Below are positions 40,406 through 50,456 of a DNA stretch of 64,000 bases, one piece after another. The notes below the pieces were generated by a model. That model made no database searches. It worked only from the letters and a program-made list of their open reading frames with translations, and was not told the origin of the DNA. Position numbers and translations under genes: made by a program. Position 1 is the stretch's first letter; each line of letters begins with the position of its first letter. Source of the stretch: Trichomonas vaginalis G3 (lineage: Eukaryota > Parabasalia > Trichomonadida > Trichomonadidae); assembly GCF_026262505.1 (NCBI RefSeq), contig NC_067205.1, forward strand, positions 21,981,585 through 22,045,584, in the 5' to 3' direction.

Positions 40406-43400
40406 TTAAATAAATGGCATACAACATCCATTTTCACAACATACAGCTTTAGTGTGTGCTCCTGTTAATGCAGTCTTACCAATTGTTAAGCGAGTCATTG
40501 ACCCATTTTTAAGTTGTAAATTAATATTTTGACCATCAAATATCACTTTGTCATTTATTATATCCAAATAATTTTTAGGTGTTAATTGCTTATTTTGTCT
40601 TAAACTAACACCTTTCATTTTTTGTGCAATCTTTTTGAAGGAGTCTTCACCAATCATTCCGTTGAATGATGTATAACACTTAGGACATAAAGCAACCATG
40701 TTATCACCTTGTTTCTCAATTGCTAAACCCAATAACTTCTTCTCATGTGCTTTTTCTTCAGCTTTATTCTTTAATTTAGGTTTAAATTTCTCATCAAAAC
40801 AGAAGAAATCAAATGGTGCGAATTTGAAAATGTTTTTATCATAAAATTGTTTATCAGTAACAATTGCTTGAAATGCTTGAGTGTTAGGAAGATTTGGGTC
40901 GCCAGCGATTGCCCAATAAGATGAATCAGTATCACCTTCAATGAAATGAAAACGATTAAGATTCATGCATTTATACATAAAATCATAAATGAAAACCAAA
41001 TACCAGTATTTAGCATTATCTAAAGTGAAGAATGCCTCTTGTAAACATGTTTCACATCTATAAAATCTATCTTTAAGCATCAGTTGATATGTATCCTCAC
41101 CTATTTCTCTTATGTTTTTAAACTTATTTGACATACATGCAACGCGTGACTTCTGTGCATTCATTATTTTAGTCTTTGCGTAATTTTGTGTATTCATTGC
41201 ATCGTAACCATATGATCCATTAAGCGAAATCTTGCAAAATAAACTTTTTCCTTTATTTCCTTCTAATTCAGCCTTTTGTCTTTCGTTCATAAATTTGTTC
41301 GCAAATTCATTAAAACAAGTGTTTTTCGTAAATGTTAAAATTGATTGAATGTCATCAATGATAAAATGAAATCTGTCGATTAGATACCATAGATAATAAG
41401 AAGAAAATGGTTGATATTGGTTGTGTGTTGATGCTAACTGAGTTAATTTTCTCTGTTTCTGGTCAACTGGTAGATTGTTTGATTTCATGTAATTATACAT
41501 AAAACTGCCAATTGTTTTTTCATCTGTGATAATATCTAAGTTTCTTATTATCGGTAAAAAGTTTATGTAATCATTAATGTATTTTTCATCAATGTGACCC
41601 TTTACTTCAGCCACGAATAAATTATTTTTCTTCTTAATTATTCCCAGTGCTTTTGCTTTCTTTGTTGCTGTATCACAAATGATAACTCCATTCAATCTTC
41701 CCGGCATATACATTCTATGATCGGTGTATTGAATGAAATCATGAGGATTTGATGAAAATGATGAAGGATATAATGAATTAAAATCAACACCAACGAAATG
41801 AGTCATGATGTTGGTGGTGTCCTCATTTGATACAGTTTTAGTTTCTGGATTATATGAAAGTTTATTAATGTGAGTGATTCCTTTAAGATTTACTCTATGT
41901 TGAACATTTGATAGACCACCAGTAATTCCATTACGGAGGATGTGATACGCTTCCACTGAATCTAAAGTCATTGGTAAATTATTTTTTAATGCGTAATTTC
42001 TTAAATTAATTCTTAAACGTTGAACTTCTTCATCTTTATTTGATTTCACGACATTGCAATAACAACACATTAACTGACAATTTTCTTTAGTATGTGGTTT
42101 TTCATTATCGATTCTATCCAATGTTGGTTTATTTGCATATGTGAAAGCTTTACCACACATTTTGCATTTAGATGAAAGGATTAAATCGTGATAGTATTGA
42201 AAATCATCCATTGAAACATTATTTTTAGTATCCCTTTCTGCTTTTTCATCTTGTTTCTTATATGATTCAATTTTATATTTCCAATACTTTTTCGTTAATT
42301 CAAAACTTGATTCCACATTTTCTTCTTCTGGATATGTTTCATTAGGATTGAAGTTCTTATATGCTAAAGCGTAACGAATCATTGATGCATTAGATGATAA
42401 TGAAAGATTATGGAGCATGTCAATTTTATAAACAAATGTTTCTTCAATAATTTTATCGATTGGGTCAATCATAATTTCAACATCTTTATTGCAATAATGA
42501 ATAAAATATTCTAATCTATTCTCAAAATTTTTAGCATCATTGAGATATATTTGATAATCTGAATCGGATATTGTTTCTTGTGTTAATGCTGAATAAAATG
42601 AATCTTGAGTGAATGGTTCCTTTTTATATAATTCTTCTTCGTAATTTTCCCATGTGATGAATTGATAAGGGAAAAAGGATTTAACACGTGTTTTATTGTT
42701 TCCGAAATCTTGAGTGAATTGGTCTAATGTCCCACCCGCTATATAATTTCTGATGTCAATAAATCTCAATTCATATGGAACGTTTGTTTTCTTTACAATG
42801 ATTTGCTTAAATTGTGAAGATGAACCCAGCATTGATTTTATCTTCCATTTTGCAGTATTTAAATCACGAAGAATTAAATTTAAATCAAACTTTCCCGAAT
42901 TAAAACCTATGATATTCACTTTATTGAATTCCTCATCTAGAAGTTCTTTAAATGCTTCCTTCTGTTTCTCATTTAATGTATGGGACAAAGTCCCCGCCGT
43001 TTGCGGCTTCATTAATTCTTCATATTGTTCAATATTTGATTTAGCAACTAATGAACAGGTTGAAAATAAAAATTCAATCCAATCAGAGATGAACGAATCA
43101 CTTGATGTTAAGCAAAAATTCCTCGTATATGTTTTATCGTTTAATTTAACCATTGATGATACCATAAATGGTTTTAAGTAAGCGTTCAAAGTTGCACATT
43201 CAGAAAGTAGAAGTTCTTCTTTAGTCTCTAATGTTTCGAAGTCAAAAGTAATATAATATCTTGTCGGTTGATAATATTCCTGCAAATTATGAGCTAATAA
43301 CCACTGATATATCTTCTGTTTCGTGATATGTGGTGCATATGGTTGTTGTGTGTTTTGCAATTGAACGTCTTGAATTAATCTTCCATTATTTTCTTTACAT

Positions 43401-43876
43401 TTCTCACAATGTTTTAAAAATCTTCTTTGGTTTTTCCTTTCTGGATCATCACGGATAGAATATACTTCTTCTTTGCAAAAGGAGCAAACTCTATAGCCGG
43501 TGAGTGCTTCAACGTTTGTTATTCTGTCAGCGTGAAGTTTTCCACATGGACTCTGTGTTAATAAAATATTTACTGTTTCAAATTCTGGATCTATCATTAT
43601 TGATTCCACTAATGGAAAGTCTACCTTGTTAATGTCTACGTCTTCTGGTTGAGGGTCACAATAATAAAAATCAATATTAACGTTTAACATTCGTGCTAAC
43701 CTCTCACTTTCTGATGAAATGTCAAATCCTTCATATACATCTATGGCTTCATTTAAATAACTTCTACGAGTTTTAGGATTAACACCATCGGGAATATTAT
43801 AGAAGCGTTTAAATAACCTTCTACCTTCGGCTCTTATTTGATTATCATTCATTTTAGCTGTTCCATTTTTGTTCAT
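40406..43876 (-). CDS. Polinton protein-primed DNA polymerase B with embedded HNH-like motif
   Basis: A 1,156-residue polymerase that looks whole. The proofreading exonuclease shows FDFE (211-214), GFNSGKFDL (324-332) and YCNKDV (461-466). The polymerase shows motif A VDFNSLYPSS (697-706), motif B KISLNGSYGY (882-891) and motif C EGDTDSSY (980-987). The N-terminus has a CxxC...HCEKC zinc motif (131-160). Between exonuclease and motif A, residues 571-611 hold CKMCGK, TLDRIDN, HTKENCQLMCCYCN, a zinc-bound HNH-nuclease-like pattern. The enzyme would copy the linear element from a protein primer. The gene lies between the integrase and the 378-residue gene, all leftward. It is preceded by a T-rich tract and ACATAAATG. 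Confidence 0.93.
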   Translation of the reverse strand: MNKNGTAKMNDNQIRAEGRRLFKRFYNIPDGVNPKTRRSYLNEAIDVYEGFDISSESERLARMLNVNIDFYYCDPQPEDVDINKVDFPLVESIMIDPEFETVNILLTQSPCGKLHADRITNVEALTGYRVCSFCKEEVYSIRDDPERKNQRRFLKHCEKCKENNGRLIQDVQLQNTQQPYAPHITKQKIYQWLLAHNLQEYYQPTRYYITFDFETLETKEELLLSECATLNAYLKPFMVSSMVKLNDKTYTRNFCLTSSDSFISDWIEFLFSTCSLVAKSNIEQYEELMKPQTAGTLSHTLNEKQKEAFKELLDEEFNKVNIIGFNSGKFDLNLILRDLNTAKWKIKSMLGSSSQFKQIIVKKTNVPYELRFIDIRNYIAGGTLDQFTQDFGNNKTRVKSFFPYQFITWENYEEELYKKEPFTQDSFYSALTQETISDSDYQIYLNDAKNFENRLEYFIHYCNKDVEIMIDPIDKIIEETFVYKIDMLHNLSLSSNASMIRYALAYKNFNPNETYPEEENVESSFELTKKYWKYKIESYKKQDEKAERDTKNNVSMDDFQYYHDLILSSKCKMCGKAFTYANKPTLDRIDNEKPHTKENCQLMCCYCNVVKSNKDEEVQRLRINLRNYALKNNLPMTLDSVEAYHILRNGITGGLSNVQHRVNLKGITHINKLSYNPETKTVSNEDTTNIMTHFVGVDFNSLYPSSFSSNPHDFIQYTDHRMYMPGRLNGVIICDTATKKAKALGIIKKKNNLFVAEVKGHIDEKYINDYINFLPIIRNLDIITDEKTIGSFMYNYMKSNNLPVDQKQRKLTQLASTHNQYQPFSSYYLWYLIDRFHFIIDDIQSILTFTKNTCFNEFANKFMNERQKAELEGNKGKSLFCKISLNGSYGYDAMNTQNYAKTKIMNAQKSRVACMSNKFKNIREIGEDTYQLMLKDRFYRCETCLQEAFFTLDNAKYWYLVFIYDFMYKCMNLNRFHFIEGDTDSSYWAIAGDPNLPNTQAFQAIVTDKQFYDKNIFKFAPFDFFCFDEKFKPKLKNKAEEKAHEKKLLGLAIEKQGDNMVALCPKCYTSFNGMIGEDSFKKIAQKMKGVSLRQNKQLTPKNYLDIINDKVIFDGQNINLQLKNGSMTRLTIGKTALTGAHTKAVCCENGCCMPFI

Positions 43877-43949
43877 TTATGTAAGAATAAAAATTAAAAA
43901 ATAAAAATAAAGTTTATTTTTTAAAGTCCAAGGCACAAAGTGCCCAGGG

Positions 43950-45086
43950 CTAAAGTCCATAAAATGAATTAAGAACACACAAATTTTTATCATCTGCGAC
44001 GTGACGAATACATTTTAATTTACTCAAGAATGCGTACCCTGATACATTAAATCTAATTCCTGTCTTATTTAATTTCACAACTTTGAAAAGGAATGTATGA
44101 ATAGCTATGAAATGATGAGATGATGTTTTATGGGTTGCTTCCATTTTTTCTGAAATAAATGAATAAATATAATGTTTATAAGTTTTCATATCTTTTATGT
44201 TCTTAATAACGAATGGTATAGACCTTTCCACTTCGTCCTCCTTCGGAGCTGTTCTTTCATATGAAACATTATTGGTATCTTCAATAATGAAACCACAATC
44301 GCATAAAATTTTATATGTACCAATTGTTTCTTTTGATATTTTATCTAACAAATCAAAAACTTTATCAACACCTGTACATTTATTTAAATAATAATTTGTG
44401 TAAATATCATGATCTTCTTTCTTAATCGTATTAGTTGCATATGTCACGTTTTTAAGAGCTTTTTTGAATTTTTCAGAATCAAGAGGAGGTGAAAGTAATA
44501 TACATGGATAATCTCCATCGTCAATAAATTGTAACTTATGTTTATGAATAAATTTTGTGCCTTCTTCTGAAAGTGTTTCGTCAATATCACCATCTAATAA
44601 ATTTTGTGTTGATTCCAAAAAGTAATTTTTATATCTTTCCTCATGTGATTTTTGAACTTCTGATTCTGAAGCTGGGATATTCATTAAATCCTCTACTTCA
44701 TTTTCAGCATTTCTTAATTCTTTAATTTTTTCATCTATTTCATTTCTTAATTGTTCCAATTTCTCAATCTCATCGTTATAATATTCATCTTGTTTAATTT
44801 TTTCTTCAAAATATTCAGGAGGTGTTTCAAGGCTCTCTGAGCCCAGGTCCTCTGGACCATAAAGAGGAATATTCTCCTGTTTTTCAACTTTTTTGGGATA
44901 TAAATATCCCATTATAGCCTTTTTAGTAATTGGTCCGTTATATTTAAATTCATTCAACAATCTGGAAAACTCTTTCACATTCTGCATATATGTTGGATAA
45001 GAACCGTCTCCAAAATTTTCTAAAATATTTTCTAATTCTGAATTAGTGAACTTTAAAGATTTCAATGAATTAGTTGTTATACTCAT
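43950..45086 (-). CDS. Polinton conserved 378-residue protein upstream of polymerase
   Basis: The gene looks whole. The N-terminal 60 residues are helical. A charged coiled coil follows (about 95-150, EIEKLEQLRNEIDEKIKELR), then a folded C-terminal part with four cysteines, including CDCGF, and a final cysteine near LCVLNSFYGL. It is transcribed in the same direction as the polymerase, 73 bases upstream of it. In protein-primed systems the terminal protein is often encoded next to the polymerase, so that is one possible role, but no motif supports it. I do not recognise the family. Confidence 0.55.
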   Translation of the reverse strand: MSITTNSLKSLKFTNSELENILENFGDGSYPTYMQNVKEFSRLLNEFKYNGPITKKAIMGYLYPKKVEKQENIPLYGPEDLGSESLETPPEYFEEKIKQDEYYNDEIEKLEQLRNEIDEKIKELRNAENEVEDLMNIPASESEVQKSHEERYKNYFLESTQNLLDGDIDETLSEEGTKFIHKHKLQFIDDGDYPCILLSPPLDSEKFKKALKNVTYATNTIKKEDHDIYTNYYLNKCTGVDKVFDLLDKISKETIGTYKILCDCGFIIEDTNNVSYERTAPKEDEVERSIPFVIKNIKDMKTYKHYIYSFISEKMEATHKTSSHHFIAIHTFLFKVVKLNKTGIRFNVSGYAFLSKLKCIRHVADDKNLCVLNSFYGL

Positions 45087-45120
45087 TTATTATAAAATAA
45101 AAGATAAAAAATATTTTTGA

Positions 45121-45456
45121 TTAATAAGGAATTAATTTCATTTTATGTCTTATAATGTGCGCATATGTATTTAAAAGGCATTCATTGAATTGCTTTTCAA
45201 TCTCTTTCTTTTTTTCATCTTCGAATATTATATCATTTTCATGTTCGAAGCTTGTAAGTTTGTTATCTTCAAATATTATATTAGTTTCATATATCAAATT
45301 ATGATATCGGTCATATTCTTTTAAGTGATAAATAAATACAAAATTTACGGTTCCTTTAATTTTAAATTCAAAATTAATTTTACAACAGCTTTGTGGATCA
45401 ATTAGTAAATCAATCAAATAATGTTCAAAATCAGATATTATTCTTTTTCCATACAT
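45121..45456 (-). CDS. Polinton small protein starting inside the terminal inverted repeat
   Basis: A 111-residue protein, MYGKRIISDFEHYLIDLLID and on, with CC at residues 24-25 and a charged helical C-terminal half. Codons 1 to about 52 lie in the right terminal repeat; the rest is unique sequence. Consequently the left repeat carries the same first half (from 24,178), which then runs into the 47-bp tandem array. The promoter of this gene must also lie within the repeat. The function is unknown. Confidence 0.55.
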   Translation of the reverse strand: MYGKRIISDFEHYLIDLLIDPQSCCKINFEFKIKGTVNFVFIYHLKEYDRYHNLIYETNIIFEDNKLTSFEHENDIIFEDEKKKEIEKQFNECLLNTYAHIIRHKMKLIPY

Positions 45457-45675
45457 TTTATATTAAATAAAAAATTGACACCATATTTGGAATCTATGCA
45501 AAAATATATTCTTTTTATTAATGGTAATATAGGAATTGTAGGAATAAAAACTTTTTATAAATTATTCATAAATTTTTAAAATCTGCTATTCAGAAGTATG
45601 TTCAAAAATCATTCAATTATGTGAGAATTCTTACGATTACATAAATAGTCACACAACCCGCACTCATATACTACT
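45300..45675. repeat. Polinton right terminal inverted repeat
   Basis: 376 bases, the inverse of 23,959-24,334, apparently without mismatch. It ends with ACTACT at 45,675. Confidence 0.93.
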
Positions 45676-45681
45676 TATCAA
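45676..45681. repeat. Polinton target site duplication, right (TATCAA)
   Basis: The bases after the right terminus equal those before the left terminus. The pre-insertion site therefore read AAAATATCAAATTTATAAT. Confidence 0.93.
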
Positions 45682-46018
45682 ATTTATAATAATTCGCTTA
45701 TGTTATATGTTTATAATGTCCAGTTCTCGCAAGAAATGATATGGCTGCGTATTTGCCATCAATATATAAAGTAATGGTATCAATCTTAGTAATCCGTATA
45801 TTTTTATATAGAAATACCCAATGATAGTTTGTATATCAGATCACTAGGAAAGTTCCTTTGATATATCAAAATATCATATATATTTGAAAGAAACTCAATC
45901 TGTCATCAATATCAAATATCAAATAATACCGAAATCTAGTATTTTCAATAGAAAAATCTAAATTAGCGATGAGCAACTTCCAATATGTTTTGAAATCGAA
46001 AGTACGAGCTGCATAAAA
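45682..46018. other. Gene-free stretch upstream of the BspA-like gene
   Basis: AT-rich host sequence with several ATATCAAA words. No gene or RNA seen; it should contain the promoter of the BspA-like gene. Confidence 0.5.
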
Positions 46019-49000
46019 ATGCTTCTGAATTCGCTAACTTTATGGAGAATAAAGGCAGAACTTGATAGAACTGTTCACCTTGAAACTTCTAATGTCACAT
46101 TTGATAATGGAACATTAACAGTTTACGGGAATGGCGTTGTCATTCGAGATCAAGTTTCAGAACATCAAGCTGACACCAACAAAATAGTGATCACTGGAGA
46201 TGTTAGTACAATTGATGAACATACATTCGAAAATTTCTCGAATTTGCAAACTGTTTCAATTGATCATTCAATCAATATCTCTAATTTTGCATTCCATAGC
46301 TGCACTTTGTTAGAATCTATTTCATTTAGCTCGAACATAGTATCATTGGGCACAAATGTCTTTGAAGATTGTTCAAATTTGAAATTAGTCGATTTTCCAG
46401 GATCATTATCCTCTATACCTGCTTTCACATTTAAAAACTGTGTCTTTCTCGAGAAAGTTGTAGTTGAAACACCAGAAAGAACGTTTCAGATCGGTGAATC
46501 AGCGTTTTATGGTTGCAGCAACCTCTTTACCTTTACAGCACTTTCCGAAAATGTTACAATCGGAAAGAATGCCTTCAACGGCTGCACAATTTTACAAGAT
46601 TTTATAATCGGAGCCATTATAAGCTATGAAGAGGGAGTTTTCGCGAATTCTGAGTTACTCAAGCTTTATTCAAAGGATACGATATCGTTCTTGCAGAATC
46701 CGTTTTTAATAATTGTCCTTCATTATTTACTGTCAGTTTTGGAGGAACAGTCAAAGAAATACAATCTAACGCATTCAAAGGCTGTTCAAATCTTAGTTAC
46801 ATCGTCATTGACAAAGCTTTACAAGAAAATTTCCATATCGGAGAATCAGCTTTTTACGGATGTTCAAATCTACAGATCTTCCATGCTATAACCAATACAG
46901 TTATTGTAGATTCCAATGCTTTCAATGGTTGTTCTAAATTATCTGATTTTATTATCGGATCAATTGTTTAAGCAGCTCCTTATTCATTTGCAAATACTGG
47001 TATATCACAAGTATATTTGATGATTGAAATAATCCCTGAATCAATGTTTGAAAACTGTAATAAGTTAAATTCAATTTTATTTTCAAAGAATGTTTCAGAA
47101 ATACAATCAAAAGCGTTCAGAAACTGTTTGTTAATCGAAGAACTCATTGTTCAGACGAATAACAATGATAAATTGATTTTAGGAAATAACGCTTTTGAAG
47201 GATGCCGAAAAATGAGAAGATTCCGTACACAGTGTTCAGTTACAGAAGTCGGAGATTACTGTTTCGATGGATGTGTCACATTATATGACATTGTCATCGG
47301 ATCAGTCACGAATTGTGGAAAATTTGCATTCAGAAACACTGAAATTTCTCAAGTTTTGTTCAAAGATGAAAATATGACAATATATGAATCAACATTCGAG
47401 AACTGTTTATCATTAACAAAAATCATTATATTAGGAAGTGTGAGAGAAATACAACAGTTCGCATTCAAGAACTGTTGGAATCTTCCTGAATTGATTCTAA
47501 AAACATCTGTTGATAATTTCAAGATTGGACAATATTCATTCAACGGATGTTGGAATTTAGTTCGATTAGATTGTGAATCAGAGACGATATCAATTGGAGA
47601 TTCTTGTTTCAATGGTTGTACAAATTTAGAAGAATTCAATATTGGAAGAGTTATTTCAGTTGGAAAATATTCATTTGCAGATACGAAAATAGTTAATGTA
47701 TCAATTGATATCGATAACATCGCAATTCCAGAAGGTTTGTTCGAAGGATGTTCTTCTCTTTCGAATGTCAATTTCAATAATGTAACAGAGATCGGAAGTT
47801 TCTCATTCAGGTATTGCATCAATTTGAAAACATTGACAATTTATTCACCAGAGAGAGAATTTTTCAAGATCGGAAAATCAGCATTCAAACATTGTGTCAA
47901 TCTTGAGACATTGCGAATTCACGCAGTATCTATGGACTTAGAAAACAATTGTTTCGATGGATGTGAGAATCTTCACGATTTAGTTATTGGACCTATTGTT
48001 CGTGTTCAAGATTACGCATTCAGTTATTGTGCGATCTCACAAGTATTCATCAACATCGATGATGTTGTCATCCCAGAAGGTTTGTTCTATGGTTGTCACC
48101 ACTTAAACCACGTCGCGTTCAAGAACAATGTGAAAGAAATAAAATCTCACTCATTCAGAGAATGTTATAATTTGGAGAAACTGATCATTAATTCAACAGA
48201 TATCGTTAGTATCGGAGATAGTTGTTTCCAAGATTGTTCTAATTTGAAAACATTGTTTATTAACTGCGAACAAATATCAGTTGGAAAGAGTTGTTTCATG
48301 AATTGTTACAAATTGAATGAAACGAAATTCGGTGTTTTCATTAATTTCGATCAATATTCATTCACAAATTCATCAATCAAAGAATTAAATATATCAACAG
48401 ATGATGAGATAGATGTTCCAATCAGTTTATTCGAAAATTGTATAAATCTTTCGATTGTCAATATTTCTGGAATATTTTCATCTCTTTCAAACAACGTTTT
48501 CAAGAATTGTTCTAATGTAAAACAAATATATATAAATCCAACTAAAGATTTCGAAATAGGTGACAACTGTTTCAAAGATTGTTACAATCTATTTTCATTA
48601 CATTGTCCTTCCGATTTCGTGAAGATTGGTTCTCATTGTTTCGAAAATTGTAAGAAACTAGCAGATTTGATATTAGGAATAATAACAGAGATAAATGAAT
48701 ACTCGTTTTATAACTGCAAAGTTTCGAGAGTATACATCGACAAACAAAACGAAAACATAGTTTTGCCGAAGTTTTGTTTCTTCCAATGCAATTATTTATT
48801 CGATGTAAAAGTTTCTTCAAAAGAAATTCAGATAGAAAATAACTGTTTCGATGGATGTTTCAACTTGTCAAATTTCGATTTCGAAGGAGAGATAACATAT
48901 GTAGGATTCAAATCGTTCAATAGTTGTCAAAGTATAAAATCGATCGTTTTGTCATCTGATAATCTCATTTTGGAAGAAAGCAGTTTCTTAGATTGCAAAT

Positions 49001-50288
49001 CATTGAAGACTATAAAAATATACAAAATGAAATATCTCGAAATTCCAAAGAATTGTTTCAGTGGATGCACATCATTAGAATATTTCGATTTCGGAGGAAT
49101 GATCAGAAATGTTGACGAGAACGCTTTCTATCAATGCAAGAATTTGAAATATTTCATCTGTGTTTCATCAAAGTTAGTCATATTCAGGAAATCTTGTTTC
49201 TTCGGTTGTCAAAATATAGATTTAATTAACATATCTTGTCCAACTGTACAATTCGAAGAAAAATGTTTCTGTGGATGTGGTCTCAAAGAATTAATATGTG
49301 AATCAACAATATCAAAGATTTCTTATTTATCATTCGCAAATTGTGATCGTTTGAAAATATTAGATATAAAATTATCTGATGATATAATTGAGATTCCTGA
49401 TTATTCATTCACAAATTGTTCGATGATAAACACAATAAATATACAAGCAAAGAATATAAATAAGATAGGAAAATATGCATTTCAAAATTCAAATTCTCTA
49501 AATATTGCAAATATAAAAACGGATTCAAAAATTTTGTTATTAGATCAGTTCTGTTTCATAAGATCTGGAATAACAAATTTCGTTTCAAATGCTGATATTC
49601 GTTCTATGAATGTAAGAACTTAAGAGATGTTATACCATTGATAAAAAGAATTGATATATTCTGTTTCGCAAACTGTTCATCATTAATAAATTTCAAATTA
49701 GATGAAAATCAAATAAAGGTAATACCACAGAGTGCATTCGAAGGAACAAAAGATTTGAAAAATTACAATATGAATGTATCCGTAATAGGATACAAAGCAT
49801 TCTTCAACAGTGGATTGAAAAATATATCAATAAATGTCAATAATGTATCAATAGAAAAGATGGCTTTCGCAAATTGTGAAAATCTAAGAAATGTATTAAT
49901 AGCAGCAAACATATCAAATATACAGCAGTTCGCTTTCTACAATGATATAATGTTATCTGACTTCGTATATTGTGGAACAAATATAATAACAAATGATGAT
50001 ATATTCGTAGGATGCAATAAATTAAAACAAATAAAAGTATCAAGACACAACAAACAGTTAAAAATATCAGGAATAGATTTGATAAAATCTGAGATATGTA
50101 ACACAGATCAAGACAATCAAAATGATAAGAAGAGGAAGATAATAATAATTGCTTCTGTTTCATCATCGATTTTCATAATAGTTGTGATAGCTATGATAAT
50201 AACGATATTATGCATAAGGAACAAGAAGAGATCGATTCCATTAATAAGTTCTGTTCCTCTAGTTTCAAATAATGATAACAATATTTAA
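46019..50288 (+). pseudogene. BspA-like leucine-rich-repeat surface protein gene, broken
   Basis: The gene encodes a long array of 23-residue Treponema-type LRRs (LRR_5), with turns such as AFKNCWNLPELIL, SCFNGCTNLEEF and CFENCKKLADLIL, from about codon 60 to near the end. The C-terminus has a membrane segment (IIIIASVSSSIFIIVVIAMI, around 50,140-50,205) and a short basic cytoplasmic tail, IRNKKRSIPL. BspA-like proteins are the largest trichomonad surface family, linked to adhesion. The gene is interrupted three times: a frameshift near 46,690, after which repeats continue in another frame; an in-frame TAA at 46,969-46,971; and a frameshift just before 49,610. The middle 868 codons are open. 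It is either a young pseudogene or a miscalled sequence. Confidence 0.85.
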
Positions 50289-50376
50289 TTGATTGTAAAA
50301 GATTATTTAATATTATTTAATACTTTTATATACATAAAAATATCTCAGCAAGACAGCAGAAATTTTTTGATTTATA

Positions 50377-50405
50377 TAGGGTGTCCAAAGGTGTGTTTAG
50401 CACAA
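50377..50405. repeat. Mariner left terminal inverted repeat
   Basis: TAGGGTGTCCAAAGGTGTGT and on to GCACA. The inverse lies at 51,652-51,680. Confidence 0.88.
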
Positions 50406-50456
50406 ACCTGAATACTGCGAATAGAAATAAACAAGTTACATATATATAAAGTTTAT

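Larger units (their letters stand above)
23959..45675. mobile_element. Polinton/Maverick element, complete from end to end, partly broken
   Basis: A 21.7-kb element bounded by 376-bp terminal inverted repeats and a 6-bp TATCAA duplication. Parts from left to right: small helical gene, amphipathic pair, probable major capsid, packaging ATPase, conserved 298- and 211-residue genes, three further virion-like regions including a fibre, repeat array A, primase-helicase, repeat array B, KilA-N gene, two small genes, integrase, protein-primed DNA polymerase B, a 378-residue gene and a 111-residue gene that starts inside the right repeat. Terminal repeats look the same by eye throughout, so the insertion is recent. 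The copy is broken: roughly twenty breaks overall, mostly in the integrase, capsid and fibre regions, while polymerase, ATPase, KilA-N and several others look whole. Confidence 0.95.
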
